A stretch of DNA of 11,377 nt from Oxalobacteraceae bacterium (GTDB lineage Bacteria > Pseudomonadota > Gammaproteobacteria > Burkholderiales > Burkholderiaceae_D), in contig PKWO01000292.1 in the NCBI GenBank assembly GCA_003132085.1, positions 1 to 11,377 of the forward strand. Direction: 5' to 3'. The notes beneath the pieces were generated by a model. That model was not told the DNA's origin and did no database searches. It saw only the letters and a list, made by a program, of their open reading frames with translations. Every line of letters starts with the position of its first letter. Positions within the stretch are counted from its first letter, which is position 1. The position numbers and the translations under genes are program-made. Positions 4,814-11,377 of the stretch are shown here, piece by piece.

Positions 4814-6124
4814 ATGAACCAAGCAATCCGAATCATCATGTCGCGCACACGGTTCAATTACGTGTGGATCGTCGTCGGCACCATTTTTCTGGTGCTGCTT
4901 GCGGCTGCGGGAATTCGCGCCGCGCCATCGGTGATGATACTGCCGCTGGAACACGAATTCGGCTGGAGCCGCACCGTCATTTCGTTTGTCATTTCGGTCA
5001 ATATCGCGCTGTATGGATTGATCGGGCCGTTTTCAGCGGCGGCCATGCAGCGATACGGCATACGGCCTATCGTATTGGGCGCGTTGGCACTGCTGGCGGT
5101 TGGCACCTACGCCAGCACGTTTATGACGATGCCGTGGCATATGGTGCTGGCGTGGGGCATTCTGGTGGGCGCCGGCAGCGGCGTCGCCGCCAACACGCTG
5201 GCCGCGACCGTCGTCGGCCGTTGGTTCGAGACCCGGCGCGGATTGGCAATGGGTTTGCTGACCGCTAGCGCCGCCACCGGGCAGATGGTATTTTTGCCCC
5301 TGATGGCGTACATGGTCGATCATTTCGGCTGGCGCTCGGTGGCCATGCTGGTGGCCGGCGTGGCGGCATTGGCGATACCGTTGGTTGCGGTATTCTTGCC
5401 GGAACGCCCGCAAGACATCGGCTTGAAAAGTTACGGCATGACGGAAGACTTGCCGGTGGAGTCGCGCTCCGCGTTGAAAAACCCGCTGGCGATTGCGTTC
5501 GACGCGCTGCGCAAAGCGATCAGAGTCCGCGATTTCTGGCTGCTGTTCTTCAGTTTCTTCATTTGCGGCATGAGCACCAACGGTTATATCGGCTCGCATT
5601 TCATTGCTATGTGCGGCGACTATGGGATTCTGGCGGTTGGCGGCGCCAGCATTCTTGCGGTGATGGGCGTGCTCGACCTGGTGGGGACCACGCTGTCGGG
5701 CTGGCTGTCGGACCGCTTCAACGCCCGGGTGCTGTTGTTTTGGTATTACGGGCTGCGCGGCATCGCATTGATTTTTCTGCCGCATGCATTCGGGCTCAGC
5801 TATTTCGGCTTGCCGGTCTTTGCGATCATTTACGGCCTGGACTGGATTGCCACCGTGCCGCCGACCGTTCGTTTGGCCAATGATGTCTTTGGAAGGCTGG
5901 CCGCGCCGATCGTGTTCGGCTGGATCGTCGCAGGGCATCAATTAGGCGCCGCAAGCGCCACCATGCTGGCCGGGTACATGCGCAACAGCCTGGGCAGCTA
6001 CACGTTATCGTCGATGTTGATGGGCAGCGCCTGCATTGTCGCCGCCGTCATGGTGCTGCGCATCAAGGGGCATCGCGTCGGCGGCGAGTTGATCGGCGCA
6101 ACGCCGGCGTTTGTCCGTCGATAG
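4814..6124 (+). CDS. Major facilitator superfamily transporter, monocarboxylate/OFA-like
   Basis: From ATG at 4814 the product has 436 residues, the usual MFS length, with about 12 hydrophobic segments and a cytoplasmic loop after helix 6 (LPERPQDIGLKSYG and the following charged stretch). The N-half shows FGWSRTVISFVISVN and GRWFETRRGLAMGLLTASAA. The C-half carries the motif-A-like GWLSDRFNARVLLFW. These fit the branch of monocarboxylate/oxalate-formate-like carriers. The substrate is not evident from sequence. The frame is open upstream to GTG 4736 inside marR, but that extension is hydrophilic and unlike the family, so 4814 (or 4838, MSRTRFNYVW) is preferred. It follows marR by 10 bp in one operon. 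Pairing with MarR suggests inducible transport of an organic acid or aromatic compound, either uptake or efflux. Confidence 0.93.
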   Translation: MNQAIRIIMSRTRFNYVWIVVGTIFLVLLAAAGIRAAPSVMILPLEHEFGWSRTVISFVISVNIALYGLIGPFSAAAMQRYGIRPIVLGALALLAVGTYASTFMTMPWHMVLAWGILVGAGSGVAANTLAATVVGRWFETRRGLAMGLLTASAATGQMVFLPLMAYMVDHFGWRSVAMLVAGVAALAIPLVAVFLPERPQDIGLKSYGMTEDLPVESRSALKNPLAIAFDALRKAIRVRDFWLLFFSFFICGMSTNGYIGSHFIAMCGDYGILAVGGASILAVMGVLDLVGTTLSGWLSDRFNARVLLFWYYGLRGIALIFLPHAFGLSYFGLPVFAIIYGLDWIATVPPTVRLANDVFGRLAAPIVFGWIVAGHQLGAASATMLAGYMRNSLGSYTLSSMLMGSACIVAAVMVLRIKGHRVGGELIGATPAFVRR

Positions 6125-6126
6125 CG

Positions 6127-6170
6127 CGACCCGCTTCTTTCCCCTGGAAGGAAAAAGGAGCGGGTCGTTT
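6127..6170 (+). terminator. Rho-independent terminator of the marR-MFS operon
   Basis: CGACCCGCT (6127-6135) pairs with AGCGGGTCG (6159-6167), with partial pairing continuing inward (TCTTTCC with GGAAAAAGG), then TTT. It begins 3 nt after the MFS stop codon. The T-run is short but the stem is strong. It could also act for transcription arriving from the right. Confidence 0.75.
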
Positions 6171-6242
6171 GCTCAACTGTTCGTTCGCGAGCAGCCGGCC
6201 GGATCGCGCAACCTGAAGCGTCGCGGCTACAGCCGAACGTTT

Positions 6243-6449
6243 TCAGCTTGCCGGCTGCTGCGCCGACAGCGTGCTCATGTCGATCACGAAGCAATACTTG
6301 ACGCCGGCGCGTTCCATCCGTTCGAACGCATGATTGATGTCTTGCATCGCGATCATTTCGCAATCCGGCAGGATGTTTTTCTCGGCGCAGAAGTCGAGCA
6401 ATTCCTGCGTCTGCGCGCCGGTTTGATCTACGTCAAAGTTTGGCGACAT
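6243..6449 (-). pseudogene. C-terminal stump of a YahK-like zinc-dependent alcohol dehydrogenase
   Basis: Read on the minus strand, this 68-codon frame ends with a segment characteristic of the C-terminus of the YahK/YjgB cinnamyl-alcohol-dehydrogenase branch: GAQTQELLDFCAEKNILPDC (about 11-30), then EMIAMQDINHAFERMERAGV and KYCFVIDMSTL. Family members are about 350 residues, so only the last fifth remains. Upstream of residue 11 the similarity fades (SPNFDVDQT), and the frame meets a stop at 6483-6485. The zinc-binding and Rossmann domains are absent from the window. The stump lies between the MFS terminator and an SPW gene on the other strand, consistent with a deletion that removed the 5' end. 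Family assignment is strong. Whether any product is made is doubtful. Confidence 0.8.
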
Positions 6450-6589
6450 TGCGGTGCTGCCGGACGGATAAAAGACGAAAAATTATTTACAATGGTCGAT
6501 GCCGATCGGCGACAATTGCCGCATGGCGGGTCTGTCGGGATTTCCCAACGGGTGAGCGCAACCCCGGGATTGCAGCGCAAAGGGCTAAC

Positions 6590-6934
6590 GTGAAATCAAT
6601 ACGATGGCAGGATTGGATCGATATTCTTTTGGGCCTTTGGCTCGTCGTCTCGCCATGGCAAATGGACTACACACTGCACCACGCGGCCACCGGAAACGCC
6701 TGCGGCGTGGGTGCGGTGCTGATCATGTTTAACCTCATTTCGGTCGGCAGGCTGCTGGAACAGGGACAGGAAATCGTCAATATCCTGCTGGGCGGCTGGC
6801 TGATTCTTTCCCCCTATGCGCTTGATTTCGCCAGCCAGAGGGAGCCAACCGTCAATGTGATGGTGGTGGGCGCGACGGTTATTTGTCTCGCCGTTTGGCA
6901 GATGATCGATGCCGTCAGGATTGGGAAGGAATAA
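6590..6934 (+). CDS. SPW repeat membrane protein (two repeats)
   Basis: Starting at GTG 6590, supported by AAAGGG at 6579-6584 five nt upstream, the product has 114 residues. The frame is open further upstream, but that part is Arg-rich and overlaps the dehydrogenase stump. Two tandem copies of the SPW unit are clear: QDWIDILLGLWLVVSPW (7-23), whose second helix ends near 50, and QEIVNILLGGWLILSPY (60-76), whose second helix ends near 105. This gives about four membrane segments. In the second copy the signature Trp is replaced by Tyr. SPW proteins are small inner-membrane proteins of unknown function, found alone or fused to other domains. No neighbour suggests a partner. A TACAAT element (6488-6493) might be its -10. 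Confidence 0.88.
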   Translation: MKSIRWQDWIDILLGLWLVVSPWQMDYTLHHAATGNACGVGAVLIMFNLISVGRLLEQGQEIVNILLGGWLILSPYALDFASQREPTVNVMVVGATVICLAVWQMIDAVRIGKE

Positions 6935-7268
6935 TTTTTTTCATGCGCCGCCAGACCGATATCGGCATGCTTCCATCCGGTCTAACCGGCACGCGATAGC
7001 TGACTTCATCGCCGTTCAGTTCATCACTCCTTTTTTGCTGTGTTCGCTCCCAATTCGGGAACGAGGCGTTTTCCATGCTGAACGTCAGTGTTTTCGCGAC
7101 CGGATCGATGCTTAATTAGGTAGTCATCGCGCCGTCACAATTGGAATCTAGCATTCCTGCTCTGACGGCAGATAAACGATTTGAAACATTGACCTGAACC
7201 TGACCGGCCGTCGCCCCGCTTTGTGGTTTGATTCTCGCGTTGGTAAAGACAATTTTCCCCGGTAAAAC
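6935..7268. other. Intergenic region, no supported gene
   Basis: These 334 bp contain a T-run directly after the SPW stop (6935-6941) without a preceding stem. There is a 6-bp inverted repeat AGACCG/CGGTCT (6953-6958, 6978-6983), and a hexamer repeat, GACCTGAACCTGACC, at 7191-7205. The promoter of the receptor gene should lie here, but no good -35/-10 pair, Fur box or Pho box was recognised. A 65-codon frame on the minus strand (7116-7313) overlaps the receptor start and has no family features. Confidence 0.5.
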
Positions 7269-9485
7269 ATGACATTTACTAAAACAAGCATTCAGCCCCG
7301 CAAGTTTGCACATTACAACGCGATTACAATTTTTTTAGTGATGCTGCTGCAGCATGAATCGGCTAACGCTGTCGATGCGATAGCGAACGAGGATGTGATT
7401 TCGGTTCAGGTCAACGGTAGTCTAACGAATTCGACTCCGGAATTTACTAAACTGCAAATTGACAAAAGCAGCCCGCAAACGTATTTGACGAACGAAACCA
7501 TTCAGAAGATCGCTTCGCCATTTTCCGATTACGGCACCTTGGCAAATTTCACACCGAGCTTTGTCAGTAGCGCTCCCAATGGGAACGGCTTCGACGCTGC
7601 CAAGAATCAAACCCTGCGTGGCTTTGCCGATGGACAGTTCAATGTGACCTTGGATGGCATTCCATTTGCCGATCCGGATGGATTTTCGCACCACTCCACA
7701 TCCTACTTCCCGGCTGCCACGATTGATCATATGGTGATTGACCGCAGCCCTGGCAGTGCGACCGATCTCGGTTACGCCACCATCGGCGGTTCGATGAATG
7801 TGAGCTCGTTGCAGATCCCGCTAAAGGCGGAAAATTATTTGTATGGCAGCTACGGCTCCTTTGCCACCAGTCAGGCGGGTGCGCGCCTGAATACAGCTAA
7901 ACCGGCTGAAGACGGCCAAACCGGATTCATGGTGAATGTCGAACATATGCAATCCGATGGCGCGTTGTCCCACGCCGACGGCCGCAAGGACGATCTGTTA
8001 TTGAAGACCGAATCGCGCTTCGGCGGCGCGACGTTGACTGCCTTCTATGCGTACGACCGTTATCACTTCAATAATCCGTCGAGCGTGACGACGGCGCAAA
8101 TAGCCGCCTACGGCACAGGATTCGGCTTTACCGCAGTACCCGGCACGCCAGATTATTTTGGTTATTCCACGACTGACCGTAGCAGTGATTTTGGCTATGT
8201 ACGATTGCAGTCAAGTCTGAACGCCTGGCATTTCGACGAAAAGCTGTATACCTATGCTTATCGGAATAACGGCTTGAGCCTGAAGGGAGACGACACCGCC
8301 TCTCCTGTCGGGAACGGCTACGGCGTACCTTCTACGGACATTGGCGGGCGTGTCAGCAATGAACACTATCGCACATTTGGAAACATTGTCGAGGCCGACC
8401 ATCAGGATAGCATGGGGGTCTTTCGCGGTGGCTTGTGGCTGGAGCATAGCCGGGAAGTCTATTACCGGAATGCGCTCGACTTGAGCACCGGCGCTGTGTA
8501 TGACGCCAACAAGAACGCCGATTCGCCGGTCTTGTTCAATTATGAAAGCACACTCAATACGGTGGAACCGTTTGCCGAATACGAGTGGAAAGCAAGCGAT
8601 GCGCTGACCGTCCGCCCAGGCCTGCGTTACCAACGCGTCAGCCGTGGCTTTGATGCTTCGGTTGTGCCGAACTCCCTACCCGGCACCAATGGGGAAGTGG
8701 GCCGCAGCGTCCACAGCACATTGCCCAGCCTGGATGGCCACTACGCGCTTACACCAAACATGCAGATGTTTGCGCAATGGTCGAAAGGTGCGCTCGTGCC
8801 GAACCAGAGTTTCTTCTACTCCAGCAATCCGACTGCGGGCAATCAGGCGCAACCGGAAACCTCGCGCGCGTTGCAAGCCGGCATCACGATTGGATCGACC
8901 AAGGCTAGCCTGACGCTCGATGCGTACCAGATCAAGCTCGACAATTATGTATCGACAGTGACCGTCGCCGGCAATACCGAATACGTCAACGATGGCGCGG
9001 TGCGCTACCGGGGCATTGAATTGGAAGGTAATCGATTTATCGGTGCGGGCTTTCGAATCATCGGCAATGCGAGCGTTGTACGCGCGCAGTTTGAAGAGTC
9101 GGGTATTACTTCGCCCGCCCAACTAGCGGGCGACGATATTCCTCTCGCACCTCGCTACATCGGATTGCTGGGAGTGTTGTACGAACATGACATGTGGAGC
9201 GGCAGCCTGTTGACGAAGTTCATCGGCTCCGAATACCAAGGAAAGAACGGCAGTTCGGATGGGCCGAACTACCTGGTCGGAGCCTATTCGTACACGAATT
9301 TGAATATCGCCCGCTCGATGACCGATCTTACCGGCATTCCAAACGCGCGAATCGGCTTTTCGATCAACAATTTATTGAATCAAGCTCCTGTGACAGACAC
9401 TGCTGGACCATCCGCAGCCGGACCATTGTTGGTGAACGTATTGGCAAGACGAAACTTCCTATTGTCTCTGAGCGGCGATTTCTAA
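7269..9485 (+). CDS. TonB-dependent outer-membrane receptor
   Basis: This 738-residue protein has a signal peptide (about 1-34, ending HESANA), a plausible TonB box near 42-48 (DVISVQV), a plug domain (about 65-180) and a 22-strand-type barrel filling the rest. The plug shows NQTLRGFADGQFNVTLDGIP (113-132), YFPAATIDHMVIDRSPGSA (146-164) and IGGSMNVSS. The barrel closes with RIGFSINNLLNQAP and a C-terminal LSLSGDF, whose Phe ending suits BAM insertion. Such receptors import scarce ligands (siderophores, cobalamin, glycans, possibly phosphorylated compounds) with energy from TonB-ExbBD. The length is normal. The ribosome-binding site is weak. The next gene downstream is a lipoprotein with a propeller and a probable phosphoesterase domain, which hints at an organophosphate-related ligand; this is inference. 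Confidence 0.95.
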   Translation: MTFTKTSIQPRKFAHYNAITIFLVMLLQHESANAVDAIANEDVISVQVNGSLTNSTPEFTKLQIDKSSPQTYLTNETIQKIASPFSDYGTLANFTPSFVSSAPNGNGFDAAKNQTLRGFADGQFNVTLDGIPFADPDGFSHHSTSYFPAATIDHMVIDRSPGSATDLGYATIGGSMNVSSLQIPLKAENYLYGSYGSFATSQAGARLNTAKPAEDGQTGFMVNVEHMQSDGALSHADGRKDDLLLKTESRFGGATLTAFYAYDRYHFNNPSSVTTAQIAAYGTGFGFTAVPGTPDYFGYSTTDRSSDFGYVRLQSSLNAWHFDEKLYTYAYRNNGLSLKGDDTASPVGNGYGVPSTDIGGRVSNEHYRTFGNIVEADHQDSMGVFRGGLWLEHSREVYYRNALDLSTGAVYDANKNADSPVLFNYESTLNTVEPFAEYEWKASDALTVRPGLRYQRVSRGFDASVVPNSLPGTNGEVGRSVHSTLPSLDGHYALTPNMQMFAQWSKGALVPNQSFFYSSNPTAGNQAQPETSRALQAGITIGSTKASLTLDAYQIKLDNYVSTVTVAGNTEYVNDGAVRYRGIELEGNRFIGAGFRIIGNASVVRAQFEESGITSPAQLAGDDIPLAPRYIGLLGVLYEHDMWSGSLLTKFIGSEYQGKNGSSDGPNYLVGAYSYTNLNIARSMTDLTGIPNARIGFSINNLLNQAPVTDTAGPSAAGPLLVNVLARRNFLLSLSGDF

Positions 9486-9852
9486 AAGTGGCAAATTCAC
9501 TCGCCGGGTTGCTTTTCAGCTCGCCAAAGCGACCCGTGCCCACTAGTCGGAAATACGACTCGCTGGAAGCGTGTTGCCTTGGGCAAATGAAAATCCTGTC
9601 ATACTTTTAAAGCGCGCAACGCTCGACCCTCGACATTTAACAACCGTGTCTATTGGTCATTCCACAGTCACAATCCAACATTAAACTCGCCTGACGGTAA
9701 ACGCCGAATCGGAAAAGCATTCTGCAACTCGTCCACGAGATTTCAACGTGGATGAAAGCTTGACGGTCATGGCGTGTTTGAAATGCGTATTCTCCCCCGT
9801 AGCCTTCTCGCCTCAATGTTTTGATTTTCATCTACATTCTAGGAGCGCAATT
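9486..9852. other. Intergenic region between receptor and lipoprotein genes, with a weak hairpin
   Basis: GGGTTGCTTT (9506-9515) can pair with AAAGCGACCC (9526-9535), ten positions with one G-T pair, around a 10-nt loop and 20 nt past the receptor stop. There is no T-run, so it is at best a weak terminator. The remaining 310 bp show no gene. A single CTGTCAT (9596-9602) resembles half of a Pho box but lacks the second half. The gap suggests that the lipoprotein gene has its own promoter, though none could be picked reliably. Confidence 0.5.
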
Positions 9853-11377
9853 ATGAATAAAAGAATAATCGCAATTGGAGCGTCGATTTGCGTTGCCGCT
9901 ATAGCGTCCGGCTGCAATTCGAATAACTCCACCAGTTCGAGTTCGAGTTCGACAGCGCCAGCCGCTTCGTTAGGCACAGTTGCAACCACGGTATTGCCTA
10001 CCGGCGTTTCGATGTCGCCGACCGCCATGCCCGGCTCGACTTATATCCCGCTCGTTCCCGGAATGAAAACCAATCCGGCATTGCCGGCAGGTTACGCGCA
10101 ATCGGAAGTCTTGAGTCCAGACGGCAAAACCTTGCTGGTGTTAACCACAGGTTATAACTATGTGGTCGATTCAAAAGGAAATGAAGTCGCAAGCGATTCG
10201 ACGCAATTTATTTTCGTCTTTGACGTCACCACCGATACGCCTGTCCAAAAGCAGGTACTGTCAGTGACAAACAGCTACGTCGGCATCGCATTTTCTTCTG
10301 ACGGCACCAAATTCTACGTCCCGGGAGCCGGCGAAGACAACATACACGTTTTTGCATCGACCGGCGGCACTTGGGCCGAATCGGGTACGCCTATTGCGCT
10401 CGGTCACAAGACCGCCAATGGTCTCCAGCAAGGGCCGACCGCAACGACGATCGCCGTCACGGCAGACGGTACGCGCGCAGTGGTCTCCAACCGCTACAAC
10501 GACTCTGTCACGCTGGTTGACTTGGTCAAAAAGGTCGTAATCGCCGAGCAAGACCTTCGTCCAGGCAAGAGTGGCGGCGCCAGTGGCATCCCCGGTGGCG
10601 AATATCCGAATTCGGTAGCGATCATCGGCAATACCACCGCTTATGTCAGCAGCGAACGCGACCGCGAAATCGTCGTGGTCGATATCTCGACTTCCAAACC
10701 GCTGGTCAAGGCACGCATAGCGGTACAGGGCAGCCCGAACAAGATGACTCTGAACAAAGCGCAAACCAAGCTTTTCGTAACGTCGGATTTTGCCGATATC
10801 GTATCGATCATCGACACAACTAAAAACGCCGTGACCGGCACGGTCGCAACGGTGGCGCCAACTTCCGTCTTGACCGCTGCGCAATCGAAGTATAAAGGCG
10901 CGTCGCCTTCCGCAGTCGCGCTTTCGCCGGACGAGCAAACCTTGTATGTCGCCAATCGTGGCACTAACTCGTTGGCCGTAATCTCGCTGGCGGGCGCGCA
11001 GCCGGTTGTTACCGGTTTGATTCCGACCGGTTGGTCTCCAAGCGACGTGCGCGTTTCCGCCGATGGCAACGCGCTGTTCGTCAGCAACGAAAAAACGATC
11101 CCCGGCCCCAATTCGGGCAATTGCCTTGGTTATGAAACAGTGCCTTGCCCAGTGACGAATACGCCTGTGACATTCGCACCGAACCAATACATCCTGAACT
11201 TGACCGGCTCGGCATTGCTGGCTTTGCCGACGCCAAATTCGGCCTACCTCGGTTTGTTGACCAGTCAGGTCGCCACCAACAATAACTTCGGCGCCCTGCC
11301 AAGCGCCGCCGATGCGCAAACCATTGCGACCTTGAGCAGCAAAATTCAACATGTTATCTACATCGTCAAGGAAAACC
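9853..11377 (+). CDS. YncE-like beta-propeller lipoprotein with probable C-terminal phosphoesterase domain, partial
   Basis: From ATG 9853, with AGGAG at 9841-9845 seven nt upstream, 508 codons are open to the right edge. A lipoprotein signal (MNKRIIAIGASICVAAIASG before Cys21) is followed by a Ser/Asn-rich linker (22-40), so the protein is probably anchored to a membrane. About six propeller-type repeats follow, for example DGTRAVVSNRYNDSVTLVDL, TKLFVTSDFADIVSIIDTTK and DEQTLYVANRGTNSLAVISL, which are of the YVTN/YncE type. The last visible residues, KIQHVIYIVKEN, match the opening of the phosphoesterase (acid phosphatase/phospholipase C-like) domain in bifunctional YncE/alkaline-phosphatase-family proteins, where RTYDQ normally follows. 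The active-site residues lie outside the window. It sits in line with the TonB receptor. Propeller and lipoprotein calls are firm, the catalytic domain is predicted. Confidence 0.9.
   Translation, partial: MNKRIIAIGASICVAAIASGCNSNNSTSSSSSSTAPAASLGTVATTVLPTGVSMSPTAMPGSTYIPLVPGMKTNPALPAGYAQSEVLSPDGKTLLVLTTGYNYVVDSKGNEVASDSTQFIFVFDVTTDTPVQKQVLSVTNSYVGIAFSSDGTKFYVPGAGEDNIHVFASTGGTWAESGTPIALGHKTANGLQQGPTATTIAVTADGTRAVVSNRYNDSVTLVDLVKKVVIAEQDLRPGKSGGASGIPGGEYPNSVAIIGNTTAYVSSERDREIVVVDISTSKPLVKARIAVQGSPNKMTLNKAQTKLFVTSDFADIVSIIDTTKNAVTGTVATVAPTSVLTAAQSKYKGASPSAVALSPDEQTLYVANRGTNSLAVISLAGAQPVVTGLIPTGWSPSDVRVSADGNALFVSNEKTIPGPNSGNCLGYETVPCPVTNTPVTFAPNQYILNLTGSALLALPTPNSAYLGLLTSQVATNNNFGALPSAADAQTIATLSSKIQHVIYIVKEN

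Noticed and set aside
5033..5941. Minus-strand open frame of 302 codons opposite the MFS gene
   Set aside because: The product is full of Arg, His and Gln with no hydrophobic core or motif. It is typical of an antisense frame of a GC-rich membrane-protein gene.
9596..9613. Possible Pho box upstream of the lipoprotein gene
   Set aside because: Only one CTGTCAT half is present. The expected second half (9607-9613) matches at just two of seven positions.
10261..11352. Minus-strand open frame of 363 codons opposite the lipoprotein gene
   Set aside because: The plus strand encodes a coherent lipoprotein with regular propeller repeats and a good ribosome-binding site. The minus product shows no recognisable domain.
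1..11377. tRNA, rRNA, CRISPR array, transposase or insertion sequence ends
   Set aside because: None recognised. Repeats seen are short and local, and no coding frame resembles a transposase or integrase.

Overview
The window looks like chromosomal DNA of a betaproteobacterium, most likely order Burkholderiales and plausibly Oxalobacteraceae. Grounds are the classic betaproteobacterial trimeric porin (signal peptide, mature protein opening QTNVTMYG, C-terminal Phe), moderate-to-high GC coding sequence with AT-richer gaps, and gene types common in that group. The assignment rests on protein style only, not on a marker gene.

Layout, left to right. (1) 1-460, minus strand: N-terminal part of a MocR/PdxR-type GntR regulator whose aminotransferase domain runs off the left edge. 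(2) 461-1443: about 1 kb with no supportable gene. (3) 1444-2214: a complete mqsR-mqsA type II toxin-antitoxin operon with its own sigma70-type promoter, an AACCT-N3-AGGTT MqsA operator in the spacer, and tandem 17-bp repeats upstream. The toxin start lies where transcription should begin, so mqsR looks leaderless, whereas mqsA has a strong Shine-Dalgarno sequence. (4) 2215-2957: a long AT-rich leader with inverted repeats before a general porin (2958-4067), followed by a strong hairpin. (5) 4285-6170: a two-gene unit, a MarR-family repressor and an MFS transporter, with a promoter overlapped by a perfect 26-bp palindrome (the probable MarR operator) and closed by a terminator hairpin. (6) 6243-6449, minus strand: the C-terminal stump of a YahK-like zinc alcohol dehydrogenase, a pseudogene. 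(7) 6590-6934: a small membrane protein with two SPW repeats, starting at GTG. (8) 7269-9485: a TonB-dependent outer-membrane receptor, followed after 367 bp by a lipoprotein (9853 to the right edge) with a YncE-like beta-propeller. Its last visible residues are the opening of a phosphoesterase domain, so it is probably a bifunctional propeller/alkaline-phosphatase-family protein cut by the window.

How the genes may work together. Three self-contained regulatory units can be read from sequence: MqsRA autoregulation, MarR control of the MFS exporter or importer, and a possible receptor plus surface phosphoesterase nutrient system. The toxin-antitoxin operon next to a gene-poor stretch and the dehydrogenase stump suggest local rearrangement. 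No rRNA, tRNA, CRISPR array, insertion sequence or transposase was found. The clearest novel-looking points are the leaderless toxin start opposed to a strong antitoxin Shine-Dalgarno, and the receptor/phosphoesterase pair.
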